From: Cordia subcordata
Taxonomy: Eukaryota; Streptophyta; Magnoliopsida; Boraginales; Cordiaceae
Reading direction: 5' to 3'
Length of the DNA stretch: 64,000 nt
NCBI GenBank assembly: GCA_028554755.1
Contig: JAPTOF010000002.1
Span: forward strand, 16,431,001-16,495,000
Each line of letters starts with the position of its first letter. Positions within the stretch are counted from its first letter, which is position 1. A model generated the notes under the pieces. The model searched no databases, was not told where the DNA came from, and was given only the letters and a program-made list of their open reading frames with translations. Below are positions 1 to 17,631 of the stretch, piece after piece. Made by a program: the position numbers and the translations under genes.

Positions 1-1362
1 AGGAGATGGATGGGTTGGGGATTCTAGGACTTGGGAACTTGATGTGGGGGCATTATCTAGTCGGCTATATTTTTATCAGGTACTTCTCTTTCCCCATAAA
101 AATGTTCACTTGGAAAGTGGATATGTGACCCTTAGACTCTTGCATCAGCTACTGGTTCTACCATTCCCACTTGCCATGTCAATTCTGACTTTGTCTAAGT
201 AGACATCAATGTAAGGCTTGTTTTGTAAACTTGTCAATACGGGTGTACATCAATGTTTTAGAGCTTCTTTGATGGAACCTTGTGTAAGGTTTCAATTCGA
301 AGGCAGGGTTGAAACTCAAATTATAAATCCTTCTATCTTGAATTCGGAAAAGTTTTCTGTCACTGTTTGTTTTTCGAACAGGTACGGGATCCGTCTTCAC
401 TAAATAAATGCTTTCTTTTATTACTTGTCATAGTGATGACCGTTAGATGAGAGTGTTCAAATAACAATTTCCCATTATGGTCTTCATCATGGATACCCCT
501 GGAATATTTAGTAAATTTGATATGTAAAAGCATCGACTAAAAACAAAGTTTGACTGTTCCAAATAAAATCGTTGATGTGAGAAATACGAGTTGAATCCCG
601 CTTGGGGCTGGATTTCAACCCACTTTCGATTTCATATCAGGAAGGTCAAACTTGAATTTGCAATATTATCATGTAAACTGAATCCTTGCTTTCACTCCTC
701 CTGAATTCTTGACCTGTAAAAATATGTTCTATAAAATGTATTGGAAAAATTATCATGATCTCAAGCTTAAGTTTGATGGTTTTCTTACCAGATGTTACAT
801 TGACACTAGTTGTCGCTTTTTGAAAAATATCTCCCATATATTTGGGTAGCATAAATTGACAGCCAGGGAGGTTTGAGCATTTGTTTATTTCTATATTGAA
901 ACAAAAATTATAGAAAAATCATTTGCTGGATAAGTTTATTACTTTGTTTGAAGTGTTTCCCAGACAATAAATACTGTTTTCGCCTCAATTTTTATAGCAC
1001 ATTATCTGAAATTCAGTAAATTCTAATCTGCAGTGTGCATCCTTTGCTGTATAATAATACCGTAGCTTGCATCCCAATTTTACTGTATCCGGTTTGAAGC
1101 TACGTGCCTTTTGTATTATTGTCCAAAGAATCTATAGTGATGCTCTTCTTGCATAGTTGCAGTGACTAAATCTTTCCAATTTCTCCCTTAATAGGATCCG
1201 GGAACAAAACCAGCAAAGCGTGTGTGGTCTTCGCTTAATGTTGGTGCAGAAATATATGTTACTAACAGGGTGAGCAAAGGGGTGACTGCTGAATGGACTG
1301 TTAGTGACTTTGATGTGCTGATACCTAAAGATGTCATTGACAATGGTTGCGAGGTTTCATAA
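1..1362 (+). CDS. 3' end of an unrecognised host gene (two last exons)
   Basis: Two exons can be joined in phase 0. The first runs from the window edge to 79 and ends in a clear donor (CAG|GTACTT). The second is 1195-1362, preceded by a pyrimidine-rich acceptor (TTAATAG|GAT) and ending in TAA at 1360-1362. The joined frame reads through without a stop and gives about 82 residues. Its C-terminus is rich in beta-prone segments such as WELDVGAL, RVWSSLNVGAEIYV and TAEWTVSDFDVL. I do not recognise the family, so no function is offered. The rest of the gene lies left of the window, and the 80-1194 stretch is read as its last intron. A TRIM element sits about 270 bp after the stop, possibly in the 3' UTR. 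The splice sites and uninterrupted frame make a real gene likely; the identity is open. Confidence 0.6.
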
Positions 1363-1473
1363 TGTCGGCAGTTATGCTCTCTTTCGCTGGAAAAGTCGAT
1401 AGATTTATATACCGGTATAAGTTCCTCCTTTCTTTTAATATCATCTTTGATCTCTTATTTTATATCAGAGCAT

Positions 1474-1659
1474 ATTCAATTGAGTATACTAGTGTCTTCA
1501 GGCAGAGTACTACTAGTTCATATAATCATATTAAACGGTGTTGAGTTACCATCTCATCTAAAAGCTATTCAATTGAGTATACTAGTGTCTTCAGGCAGAG
1601 TACTACTAGTTCATATAATCATATTAAACGGTGTTGAATTACCATCTCATCTAAAAGCT
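1474..1659. repeat. 93-bp tandem duplication across a TRIM boundary
   Basis: The segment 1474-1566 is repeated at 1567-1659 with near identity and a period of exactly 93 bp. Each unit consists of flanking DNA followed by the first 28 or so bases of the TRIM LTR (TGTTGAGTTACCATCTC...). The duplication therefore arose after the TRIM had inserted, and the extra LTR piece is not an independent insertion. Confidence 0.9.
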
Positions 1660-2011
1660 TAAGTTTGTAGAGAGGATATTGGTTTATTTATTTATTATGT
1701 TAACACGCCCCCTCACGTGCAGCGTAATTTGTTTATAGCTTGCACGTGGACAATTTAATTTAATTAAATGGGTGGCAGCATAATTTGTTTAGAGCTTGCA
1801 CGTGGACAATTTAATTAAATGGGTGGCAGCATAATTTGTTTAGAGCTTGCACGTGGACAATTTAATTAAATGGGTAGCGGTAAGGATCGAACCTGTGCCA
1901 TTTGGCTTCCAGGCTTTGATACCATGTTGAGTTACCATGTTGAGTTACCATCTCATCTAAAAGCTTAAGCTTGTAGAGAGGATATTGGTTTATTTATTTA
2001 TTATGTTAACA
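1632..2011 (-). mobile_element. Complete TRIM (miniature LTR retrotransposon) with 5-bp TSD
   Basis: This is a non-autonomous LTR element of only 380 bp, read on the minus strand. The 5' LTR is 1925-2011 and the 3' LTR is 1632-1705. Both begin TGTTAACATAATAAATAAAT and end in TCAACA. Directly inside the 5' LTR is a primer-binding site TGGTATCAAAGCC (1912-1924), complementary to initiator Met-tRNA apart from one base. Directly before the 3' LTR is a polypurine tract (GAGGGGGCG, about 1706-1714). The element is flanked by a perfect target-site duplication AACGG (1627-1631 and 2012-2016). The 5' LTR is 13 bp longer because TGTTGAGTTACCA is tandemly doubled at its inner end (1925-1950). It encodes no protein and would depend on enzymes from an autonomous element. 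It lies just downstream of the host-gene end. Confidence 0.9.
1719..1876. repeat. Three tandem 51-56 bp repeats inside the TRIM
   Basis: Three head-to-tail copies start at about 1719, 1775 and 1826. Each contains GCAGC(G/A)TAATTTGTTTA, then CTTGCACGTGGACAATTTAA and an AATGGGT tail. The first copy has five extra bases (a doubled TTTAA). Each copy carries a CACGTG core. They make up most of the internal region of the TRIM. Confidence 0.9.
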
Positions 2012-2295
2012 AACGGCTAGAAGCTATTAGCTTTTTGTTTGATCAATGAAGGCTTGACCAGACCAGTATTTTACATAAGAAAGAGCTGACACTGTTGCGT
2101 GTTTCACTTGGAGAGCAGGGAAAGATTAAGCTTACAAGACAAGAGAATGAATTATCATATAGCAAGACTATATGACTTTTGTTAATTATCTTTGAACGTA
2201 ATATGTGGAAGAGAACACATGTAAATAAGAGTAAATGCTAATATTACAGTAGAACTCAAATTATCCGTACAAGAATCATGATGTGTCTTCGTGAA

Positions 2296-2806
<511 letters not shown>

Positions 2807-3001
2807 AGTTATTTGATTGATTGGTTAGTGATAAGGATAAATTGATCCAATCAGTAAATCACAATTAACATGGATAACTCAAGTGTCACCAGCCAAGCTC
2901 CGTAGTCTCTCCTTCATGACCTACTGACATCCATGCAAAGGATAAAGACTGGATTGATATAAAAAACAACACAACGGAAAAAAAAAAGCTATATTGAAAA
3001 G

Positions 3002-3312
3002 AGTAAAATGCATTTTAACCCCCTCTTTTGTTTTATTTCAATTGCTGATACCCCTCATTTAGGTTAGTGAGAAGTTGCTAATACCTCTCATTTTGGTCAG
3101 TGATAAGAATCCCAATGAGTAATTTTTTGTCCTTGTGGTTTCAAAACCTGATAATACCTCATATATTATAAAGAATGTTGCTAATACCTCTTATTTTAGG
3201 GGTTTTATCCAATATTCTTCAAAATATGGGTGGTATTAGCAAGTTTCCAAATATAAGAGGTTTTGTGTAACTGTAACAAAACCCAGGGAGGTGCATCTTA
3301 CCCTAAAAAAAA
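3002..3312. mobile_element. MITE-like element with imperfect terminal inverted repeats
   Basis: The left end, GTAAAATGCATTTTAACCCC, is an imperfect inverted match to the right end, whose reverse complement begins AGGGTAAGATGCACCTCCC. The interior has repeated phrases of the type TTGCTAATACCTCTCATTT in both orientations. No coding sequence is seen. I could not define a clear target-site duplication, so the superfamily is left open. Similar 'CCCC-rich ends' elements occur at 50781-51617 and from 63470. Confidence 0.55.
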
Positions 3313-4078
3313 TATATGCAGAAAATAATAGACCAAGGAATCCTCTTAGGGATATCTCTAGAAAAGCTCAAATGTGCAAAACACAGAAAAAAAAATAAAA
3401 AAAAATACAAAAATTAATAGAAGAAAATGAACACTGCTCCGAGGCAACTCCGAGAACAGCAGGCGCTTAGCTACAATTTTCAAGGAATTTCGACAAACCT
3501 TGATTGCTAGCTCAACTGCAGGAAAAATTGACTCTCATTAGTTTGGCAGCATTTGTGTGGAATAAATAACTGGTATTTACACTGAGAAGGAATATTGTGA
3601 GTACAATTACAGTAAAATTAGGTCCAAAAAGACAGATGGATCAATTTCAAGAACAGATTTATATAGCAGACTTCTCAAGATCATTGCAACCGCTGCCTCT
3701 GCCGCCTCTTTTTAGGTTATGGTTACCATTGAGATCCAGGTATAGTTGCGATTAGGCGGATGTATAATAAGTTTTACTAGAATCTATGCAAGTAGGATCT
3801 TTGGGTTTTAGGTGTAAGCAAGAAAACACACTAACAAACTATCCACCATTGATAGATTTCTCCCTAACTTAAATGAGAAAGAGATGGTGTCACTCAAAGA
3901 GCAGAGAGAAATTAAGTTGCAGGAGAAGAAGATGAAGACCCAAGCAGAATTCTATCTATATAACTTTATTTATATCAAATTGCTTTTTGTTCATTAAATA
4001 TTAGCAAGGGAAGACATGTAACTGGTAAAGAAACTACAATCAATCATACACTACCAAGTCATGTCATCCTCCTCGGAA
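3313..4078. other. Intergenic DNA 3' of the OPR gene, with a possible poly(A) signal
   Basis: No gene is seen here. On the minus strand an AATAAA hexamer lies at 3965-3970, about 110 bp after the OPR stop codon, and could serve as its polyadenylation signal. The piece 3675-3718 (containing TGCCTCTGCCGCCTC) is found again at 61112-61148 and marks one edge of the duplicated OPR block. Confidence 0.5.
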
Positions 4079-10476
<6,398 letters not shown>

Positions 10477-10860
10477 CTTATTTTTACTTTAGTGTATTTT
10501 AATTTGTTTACCTTTTTTTTTTTAAAAGTTTTTTACCTCACTTTGAAGAGAAATGAAATTTAATGAAAGATGGTGTGTTGTGTTCAGAGAGTTAAGGTTC
10601 AAAATTTATAAGCTGCAATTGGGCTTTTATAGGTTTTCACTTGTGTTTGGAGGATTAGCTATGCGTCATCGCATACCTACTTTTTGTGTCTGAACGCGTC
10701 ATCACTTACGAACAGAAGGACGCTTACGTTTCAAATTTGAGACTTCCTTCGTTATTTTTACCACGTGACCTTACTTCTAGAAGTTTCCGTCTAAGCCGAG
10801 AAGTTTCCTTCGATGGTCAGTGAAATAACAAGTAAATTACTTTCGTTATCCTTTTGCTTT
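10477..10860 (-). promoter_or_regulatory. Upstream region of the OPR gene, cut by retrotransposon A
   Basis: This 384-bp region lies between the OPR start codon and the 5' end of element A. On the minus strand there are two TATA-like boxes, TATAAAT (10604-10610) and CTATAAAAG (10624-10632). Further upstream are two TGACG cores (10664-10668 and 10697-10701) and a CACGTG G-box (10762-10767). TGACG elements bind TGA factors and G-boxes bind MYC-type bHLH factors, both known from oxylipin and jasmonate responses; their use here is inferred. The same motifs are preserved in the paralogous block at 62482-62858. Anything upstream of 10861 was displaced 18.4 kb away by element A. Confidence 0.6.
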
Positions 10861-12390
10861 TGTTGATAAAATATTAGTTATTGATTTTGATGATAAAAAA
10901 TTTGATATGTATCATAAATATTATCTTATTACTAAAAAACATTTTGTGAGTATCAAATATAAATTGAAAAGATAGATGCTTGGAAAATAAAAAAAAATAA
11001 GCCATGAAGAACATTATTTATCAAATATTAAAGAAGAAGATGATGAAAAGTCATAAGGCGGAGAAGATGCGTCATAAAGGGTATCGGATTCAATGCTCTT
11101 TTTGTGAAATACCTTAGAATTGCAAGTGTTAGTTCAAACTTTTACTTTTCTTAATACTAACAATTTAAAACCTCATGGACATTGTCTTTCATAAAAGCAA
11201 AAAATGATTTTGGATGCATACATAGTTTAAACATGTGTTTTGAGGTGTTTCTATGCTTTGAAAATTGTTTACAAAGTGCTTTGAGTTGGTTTGGAGTTAT
11301 GAAAGTTTGATAAAATTGGTTTAAAAAGAGTTTTAGGCGAGTTTGGCTTTTCTCCAGCTTCTTTGGAGTGACTGAACCCCCTAGTCGGTCGACCGGCTAA
11401 GGTGTCTAGCCCAATCAGAAAGGCTAAGGGAGAGCCGGACGACCTAACCGGTTGACCGGCTGAACAAATGCTGTAATAAATACACTGGCTGTTTATTACT
11501 GTTCAGCCCTATTTCTTCTTCTTTCTTCTACCTACCAAAGCCCTAACATCTCAAACTCTTTAAGTACACCCTCAAAACTTCAAGACATCGTCAATCCAAG
11601 CTTGCAAAATCTAATATCATCTTTTAATTGCTGAAATCTTGAGTACTCTTGCAAAATCTTTGAGCTTTCAAGAGCTTAATTTGCTATATCTTCTTGTAAG
11701 AAGAATATATCCATTCTTCATCATTTTCACACTTTTTCTGGCGCTATACATACTCAAAAATTGGTTGAAAATATTGTGAGAACATTGAGTAAGCTTTCAA
11801 AGAGTGTAGGGAAATACTAAAGAAGAAATTTCTTGGGTTCTTTGAGAAGAGGTCTCAAAGAGTTGTAAAACTTGGTTCTTGGTTCTTGGGCTCGTTTGGA
11901 TTGGCTTTTTTCAAAAGCACTTTTTTTAACAGCTTTTGAAAAACAGTTTTTTTTAGAAGCTAAAAATTCTGGCTTCTAAAAAAAGCTGTATTTGAGCTTT
12001 TTTCAGAATTTCAGCTTTTTTAGAAGCCAAATCAAATAGTTTTTGCAAATTTAATGTGACTTTTTCAAGAAAAAAGTGCTTTTTCCTGAAAAAAAAGCCA
12101 ATCCAAACAGGCCCTTTGCTTCACTAAGATTTGAAGAAGCATTATTGGTGAAGATTGTTGAAGTTCTAAGGGGAGCATCCTTGGGCAGTGGACGTAGGCT
12201 TGGCCAAACCACCTAAAATCGTTTATCTTCTTACTCTTTACTCCATCTAATTTATTTACTTGTATTGATAATTTTGTGTTTGATATTTGCATGAAAGAAA
12301 TTGTTCATTTTTTTGTCAATTTTTGAATACGAAAATTGGTATATATATATCTTAATTCACCATCTCCCTTTTAAGATATTTGCACCTACA
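10861..12390 (+). repeat. 5' LTR of element A
   Basis: It starts TGTTGATAAAAT and ends TTTGCACCTACA, directly followed by the primer-binding site. Without the inserted MITE it would be about 1.3 kb, like the LTRs of element C. It contains palindromic GGTCGACC cores (for example CGGTCGACCG at 11386-11395) and a CT-rich stretch near 11510-11580. Relative to the 3' LTR it lacks a segment of several dozen bases around these palindromes. Confidence 0.92.
11888..12114. mobile_element. MITE inserted in the 5' LTR of element A
   Basis: This 227-bp element has inverted ends GGGCTCGTTTGGATTGGC and GCCAATCCAAACAGGCCC, and an interior of AAAAGC/GCTTTT runs that could fold back. The matching position in the 3' LTR of A (near 28994) and in both LTRs of C reads straight through (CTTGGTTCTTGCTTCACCAAG), so the MITE entered after A had inserted. 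The ends resemble hAT-type MITEs. The flanking duplication (around GGTTCTT) is imperfect. A truncated relative is at 29812-30016. Confidence 0.85.
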
Positions 12391-12405
12391 ATTGGTATTT
12401 AGAGT
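12391..12405 (+). promoter_or_regulatory. Primer-binding site of element A
   Basis: ATTGGTATTTAGAGT follows the 5' LTR and corresponds to the initiator Met-tRNA primer site (TGGTATCAGAGC) with two mutated bases. In element C the same place (39923-39936) reads ATTGGTATCAGAAC. Confidence 0.8.
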
Positions 12406-12454
12406 TAGGGTTCTATCGATAGTTTAACAACTAGTAAAATTACATTTAGCAAAT

Positions 12455-14060
12455 ATGGAGGGAATTTCCATTAAGCACTCACCTCTTTTGATGGAACTAA
12501 CTATGCATTTTGGAAGATAAGAATGAAAGCATTTATACAATCACATAAAACTTGAAAGATTATAGAAAATGGACCTACCTTGCCTACTAAATTAGAAGGC
12601 GATAGGAGAGTGCCTAAACCCGAAAGTGAATGAAATGATGAGGATATTAAACTATTTGAGTTAAATCAAAAAGCTTTACATTATTTGTTCAATGCCATAA
12701 ATGCAACCGAGTTTACAAGGGCAATGGGCTGTACTTCAGCTAAGGAACTTTGGGACCAATTAGAAGTGACCTATGAAGGACTAGCCAAGTAAAAGAATCT
12801 AGAATTGCTATGCTTGTACATAAACATAAATTGTTTAAAATGCTTGCTAACAAAAGTGTTGAGCAAATGTTCTCTAGATTTGTTGAGATTACTAATGGTT
12901 TAAAGGCACTTGGAAAAGATTATTCAAATGTAGATAAAGTGAAGAAGGTGCTAAGGAGTTTGTCATCATCATGGCAACCAAAAGTGACAACCATCAAGGA
13001 AACCAAAGATCTAAATACATTAGAGCTCAATGAGCTTATCGGGTCACTTATGACTCATGAGCTTGAAATAAAGGACCATGAAGAAGAGGATAGGAAAATA
13101 AAGAAGTCCATTGCACTTAAGTGAAGAAAAAGATGATGATGAGGACCTGGAGGATGAGGAGATTGTACTTTTTGCTCGAAATTTCAAAAAATTCATGAAA
13201 TTTAGAAAAATGAAGAGAGGAACATCTTCTAACAATGCCAATTGGAAGAAGAAGGAGGCCAAAGGAGACAAGAAATGATGAATTGAAGTGCTTTAATTGC
13301 AACAAGCCAGGGCACATAAAAGCTTGCCCAAAGCTAGTGAAGAAGAAAGAAGGCAAAACACTCAAGGCCATTTGGGACATCTCTGAAAGTAAAAAGGATA
13401 TGGAAGAGCAATACAGGTAGCAAACTTTTACCTCATGGCCAATGAGGATGAGGTATTCTCCATCTATTTATTATTCATCTAGTGAAGAAAAGAAAGAGGA
13501 GTATAGCTTTGATGAACTAAATGATACATTTGCTAAATTACATGATGATTTATCTTTAGCTTTAGCAAAAAATAAGCAAGTGCATAGAAAATTAAAACTT
13601 GCTTTTGATGAAAAAGAAATTTTAGAAAAGAAAAATGCTTCTCTCATTGAGAAAATTGGAATCTTAGCTAAAGAAAATGACTTATATGCCGAAAATTTAG
13701 TGAAATTTGAAAAAGAAGTTAAAGATTTGAAAAAGAAAAATGTGGATTTAAGTGAAATTATTCAAAAATTTACAAACGGCAAAGAGAACTTTGAAAAACT
13801 CATTGGATGCAAAAAAAAATGCTTTTGACAAAAGTGGAATTGGACATAAACCGAACATTAACCAAAAATATTTTAAAACTTAGTTTGTCAAAGCTTCTAC
13901 TTCTACCTTCTTCATCTCACCAAAATCAAACATCACTTGCACATATTGTGAAAAAAAAGGACATGTATCAACTCATTGTTATTATATAAAACTTCATGAT
14001 AGAGGATCACATGTCCCACATTGGCAAAGACCCAAATGGGTTGTCAAGACCAAAAATTGA
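12455..14060 (+). pseudogene. gag: gag of element A (capsid, zinc knuckles, coiled coil), broken
   Basis: The start ATG at 12455 matches that of element C. The capsid part (UBN2-type gag domain) continues through 12810-13124 (FSRFVEITNGLKALG, VLRSLSSSWQPKV) to a basic region and a first zinc knuckle near 13293-13330 (CFNCNKPGH, one residue short before the last Cys). Next, 13442-13828 encodes a long charged heptad-like coiled coil (LEKKNASLIEKIGIL... EKEVKDLKKKN). A second, complete CX2CX4HX4C knuckle follows at 13938-13979 (CTYCEKKGHVSTHC). Several stops and frameshifts (for example at 12556, 12631 and 13122) break the frame. A coiled coil in Gag is a published Sirevirus trait. Gag would package element RNA in cytoplasmic particles. 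Confidence 0.88.
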
Positions 14061-14158
14061 AACTAATGTCAAGGACTCAAGGTGTTAGGGACCCTAAAAT
14101 AATGAATTGTATTTGAATTTCATGTGTGTAGGTATGCAATGAGAGCAAAACTAGCAAG

Positions 14159-17100
14159 ATGAAGTGGATCTTGGATAGTGGTTGTTCCAAACACATGACG
14201 GGGAACTCGTCACTCTTCTATAAATTGAAGAAAACAAAAGAAGGAGATGTTACCTTTGGTGACAATAGCAAAGGAAAAATAATTGGAAAAGGAAGCATTG
14301 ATAATGGAAATTCTCTTGCTATACACAATGTCTTGCTTGTAGAGAGTCTTAAATTCAATCTACTTAGTATAAGTCAATTGTGTGATAAAGGTCATAAGGT
14401 AGTATTTCAATCCTCTAGTTGCATTGCACGTGAATGTGGTAATGATAATGTGTTATTTGTAGCTAAGAGAAATGAAAATGTCTGCACCGTTGAAATTGAT
14501 CAACTTGTGTGTCAAAATGTTAAATGTTTATCGGTTGCGCATGATAATGCTTGGTTATGGCATAGAAGATTAGGACATTCTAGCATGAGCTTACTAAATG
14601 ATTTATCAAAACATGATCTAGTTAGAGATTTACCAAAACCAAAATTTGAAAAAGACAAAATTTGTGATGCTGGTCAATTAGAGAAAACAACACAACACAT
14701 CTTTCAAACCTCTCAACAAAGTTTCAACTAATAGAGCATTGCAATTATTGCATATGGACTTATTTGGACCAATTGATATGCACAACTTAGGAGGTTCTAG
14801 ATATACCTTTGTCATTATAGATGACTATATTAGGTTTACATAGGTCATGTTTCTTGTACATAAAAATGATGTCTTCAATGAATTTGTAAGATTGTGTAGA
14901 AAAGTACAAAATGAGAAAGATTATTTTATAACTTGCATTCGTAGTGATAATGACACAGAATATGTGAACACTCCTTTTATGCATTTTTGTGATGAGTACG
15001 GCATATAACACAACTTTTCGGCCCCTCAAACTTCTCAACAAAATGGGATTGTAGAGAGGAAGAATCGTACATTATAAGAAATGGCAAAAACCATGTTAAA
15101 AGAACATAACTTCCCAACATATTTTTGGAGTGAAGCTATAAATAGCGCATGTTACATGCAAAATAGAGTTCTAATTAGACCTATCTTGAATAAAACACCA
15201 TATGAACTATGGCATGGAAAAACAACTAAAATTTCATACTTCAAAGTGTTTGGTTGCTAATGTTTTATCTTGAATACTAAAGATCACTTGAGAAAATTTG
15301 ATGCCAAATCGGATGAAGGCATATTTTTGGAATATTTCACTAAGAGTAAAGCTTATAGAGTGTATAATAAAAGAAATCTTGTTGTGGAAGAATCTATGCA
15401 TGTTACATTTGATAAGACTAACCTATTTGAGCCGAGAAAGGAAGTTGATGATTTAGATTATCTCTTGGAGAAGACTACACTTGAGGACTCATCTCCAAAG
15501 GACAAAGAGATTCCAACAAAACAAGATGATACAAAGCAAGAAGAAGAATATCAAGCCAAGAAGGAAAATAAACAATGCTCACATGAAAGCAACACTGAGG
15601 TAAAAAAGACTCATGAAGATTTACCAAAGAGTTGGAAATTCGTGCGGAATCACCCTTAAGATCAAATCCTTGGTGATCTATCTCCAGGAGTAAGAACTAG
15701 GCGTAACATTAATGCTTTTTGTGAACATTATGCATTTATTTCTCATATAGAACCTAAAAATGTTAAAGAAGCCTTGCTTGATGAAAATTGGATAATGGCC
15801 ATGTAAGAAGAACTAAAATCAATTTGCTAGAAATAAAGTTTGGAAGTTGGTTGAAAGACCTAAAGATAGACCAATAATTGGAACCAAATGGGTGTTTAGA
15901 AACAAACTAGATGAGACCGGTATAGTAACTAGGAACAAGGCTAGACTTCTAGCTCAAGGATATAACTAAGAAGAAGGGATTGATTATAATAAAACCTATG
16001 CTCCCGTAGCTAGACTTGAATCCATCCGTATGTTACTTGCATTTGCGTGTTACATAGATTTTAAACTCTATCAAATGGATGCCAAGAGTGCTTTTCTAAA
16101 TGACTTTATTGAAGAAGAGATATATGTTGAACAACCTCCCAGTTTTGAAGATCCTTGCTTTCCGAATTATGTTTTTAAATTAGAAAAGACATTATATGGT
16201 TTAAAGCAAGCTCCTAGAGCTTGGTATGAAAGACTTAGTAGATTTCTTGTAGAAAATAACTTTGAAAGAGGAAAACTTGACTCCACTTTGTTTATTAAAA
16301 GAGAAGGAAATGATATTCTACTTGTACAAATTTATGTTGATGATATAATTTTTGGTGCTACTAATGTATCTTTGTGTGAGAGCTTTTCTAAGTTTATGCA
16401 CAAGGAGTTCGAGATAAGCATGATGGGAGAATTAACTTTCTTCCTTGGACTCTAAATTAAGAAAACAAAGGAAGGAATCTTCATCAATCAAGCCAAATAC
16501 ACTAAGGAAATTATCAAAAAATTTGGGCTTGAAAATGCAAAGGAGATTGGGACTCGTATGAGCCCCTCAACAAAATTGGATAAGGATGAAAAAGGTGAAC
16601 CGGTAGATGAGAAGAAATATAGAGGTATGATTGGTAGCTTACTTTATTTAACTGCCTTTAGACTTGATATCTTGTTTGCAGTATGCTTATATGCTAGATT
16701 TCAATCTAATCATAAGGAAACACACTTAGTCTCTATAAAAAGAATAATTAGATATCTTAAAGGAACTTGGAATCTAGGGCTTTGGTATGCAAAAGGAACT
16801 TCATTTGACTTATATGGATTTTCTGATGCTGATTATGCTGGATTTAAGGTAGATCGTAAAAGCACTAGTGGAACTTATCAATTCCTAGGACATTCTTTAG
16901 TGTCTTGGTCATGTAAAAAACAAAATAGTGTTGCGATCTCTACCACCGAAGCCAAATATATTGCAGCTAGTAGTTGTGTAGCTCAAATTTTATGGATAAA
17001 GCAAAATTTACTTGATTATGGCTTGTAATATGATCATGTTCCCATATATTGTGATAATACTAGTGCAATTAATCTCACCAAGAACCCAATTCAACATTCT

Positions 17101-17277
17101 GAAACTAAGCATATTGAGGTTAGGCACCATTTCATTAGAGATCATGTGCGAAAAGGTGATATCATACTTGAATTTGTTGATACTATGCATCAAGTTGCTG
17201 ATATTTTTACTAAACCATTGAATGAGAATCAATTTTGTAAGATTAGAAGGGAAATTGAAATGATAAAAAGTGGCTAA
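14159..17277 (+). pseudogene. pol: pol of element A (PR-INT-RT-RNase H), broken
   Basis: A copia-type polyprotein in decayed form. The protease has its DSG triad start in LDSGCSKHMTG (Asp codon 14174-14176). A GAG-pre-integrase segment follows (LWHRRLGHSSMS, about 14550-14590), then integrase (HMDLFGP at about 14752, continuing to 15270). The reverse transcriptase has QMDAKSAFLNDFIEEEIYVEQ and the YVDD catalytic box at 16333-16344. RNase H includes KSTSGTYQFLG, the STTEAKYIA box and FTKPLNENQF near the end, stopping at 17275-17277. Stops are scattered through it, for example TAA at 15055-15080, 15968-15970, 16454 and 17026, so it cannot make an active polyprotein. Confidence 0.9.
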
Positions 17278-17631
17278 ATTGCATATATGTGTGTTTATAT
17301 GGCCTGGGTATGAAAAAATATGTATATGGGCATATTCTGACCCAGCCGGTCGATGACTGAGGCTATAAAGCGCCCGGCTTATTGCGAAATTTTTTGGTGC
17401 TCTCTGATCCAGTCTGTCGACCTCTATGACCAACCGGTCGACCGGCTAAATCGCGCCGAAAATCTCACGAATTCTCTCAATCTCTCTTGCCCTAACTCAA
17501 TTCTTCTCTCAAACCCACCTCTAAATCTTCAACTTTCAACCAATTTGTCTCAAAATTTTTTCCATAATCTTGATACCCACATCAAAAAACAAACTTTTAT
17601 CGATTTAATTTGTCAAAAATATCTCCAAATT

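Noticed and set aside
1474..1566. A second TRIM or solo LTR at 1539-1566
   Set aside because: The LTR piece is part of the 93-bp tandem duplication and has no TSD of its own.
12065..12292. 75-codon minus-strand frame
   Set aside because: It crosses the border of the MITE and the 5' LTR, so its sequence is a chance product of the insertion.
13044..13380. Minus-strand frames rich in Phe and Ser
   Set aside because: They lie opposite the Lys/Glu-rich gag and coiled-coil region, and hydrophobic Phe/Ser strings are what the reverse of such codons gives. The same applies at 40558-40929 and 41033-41323.
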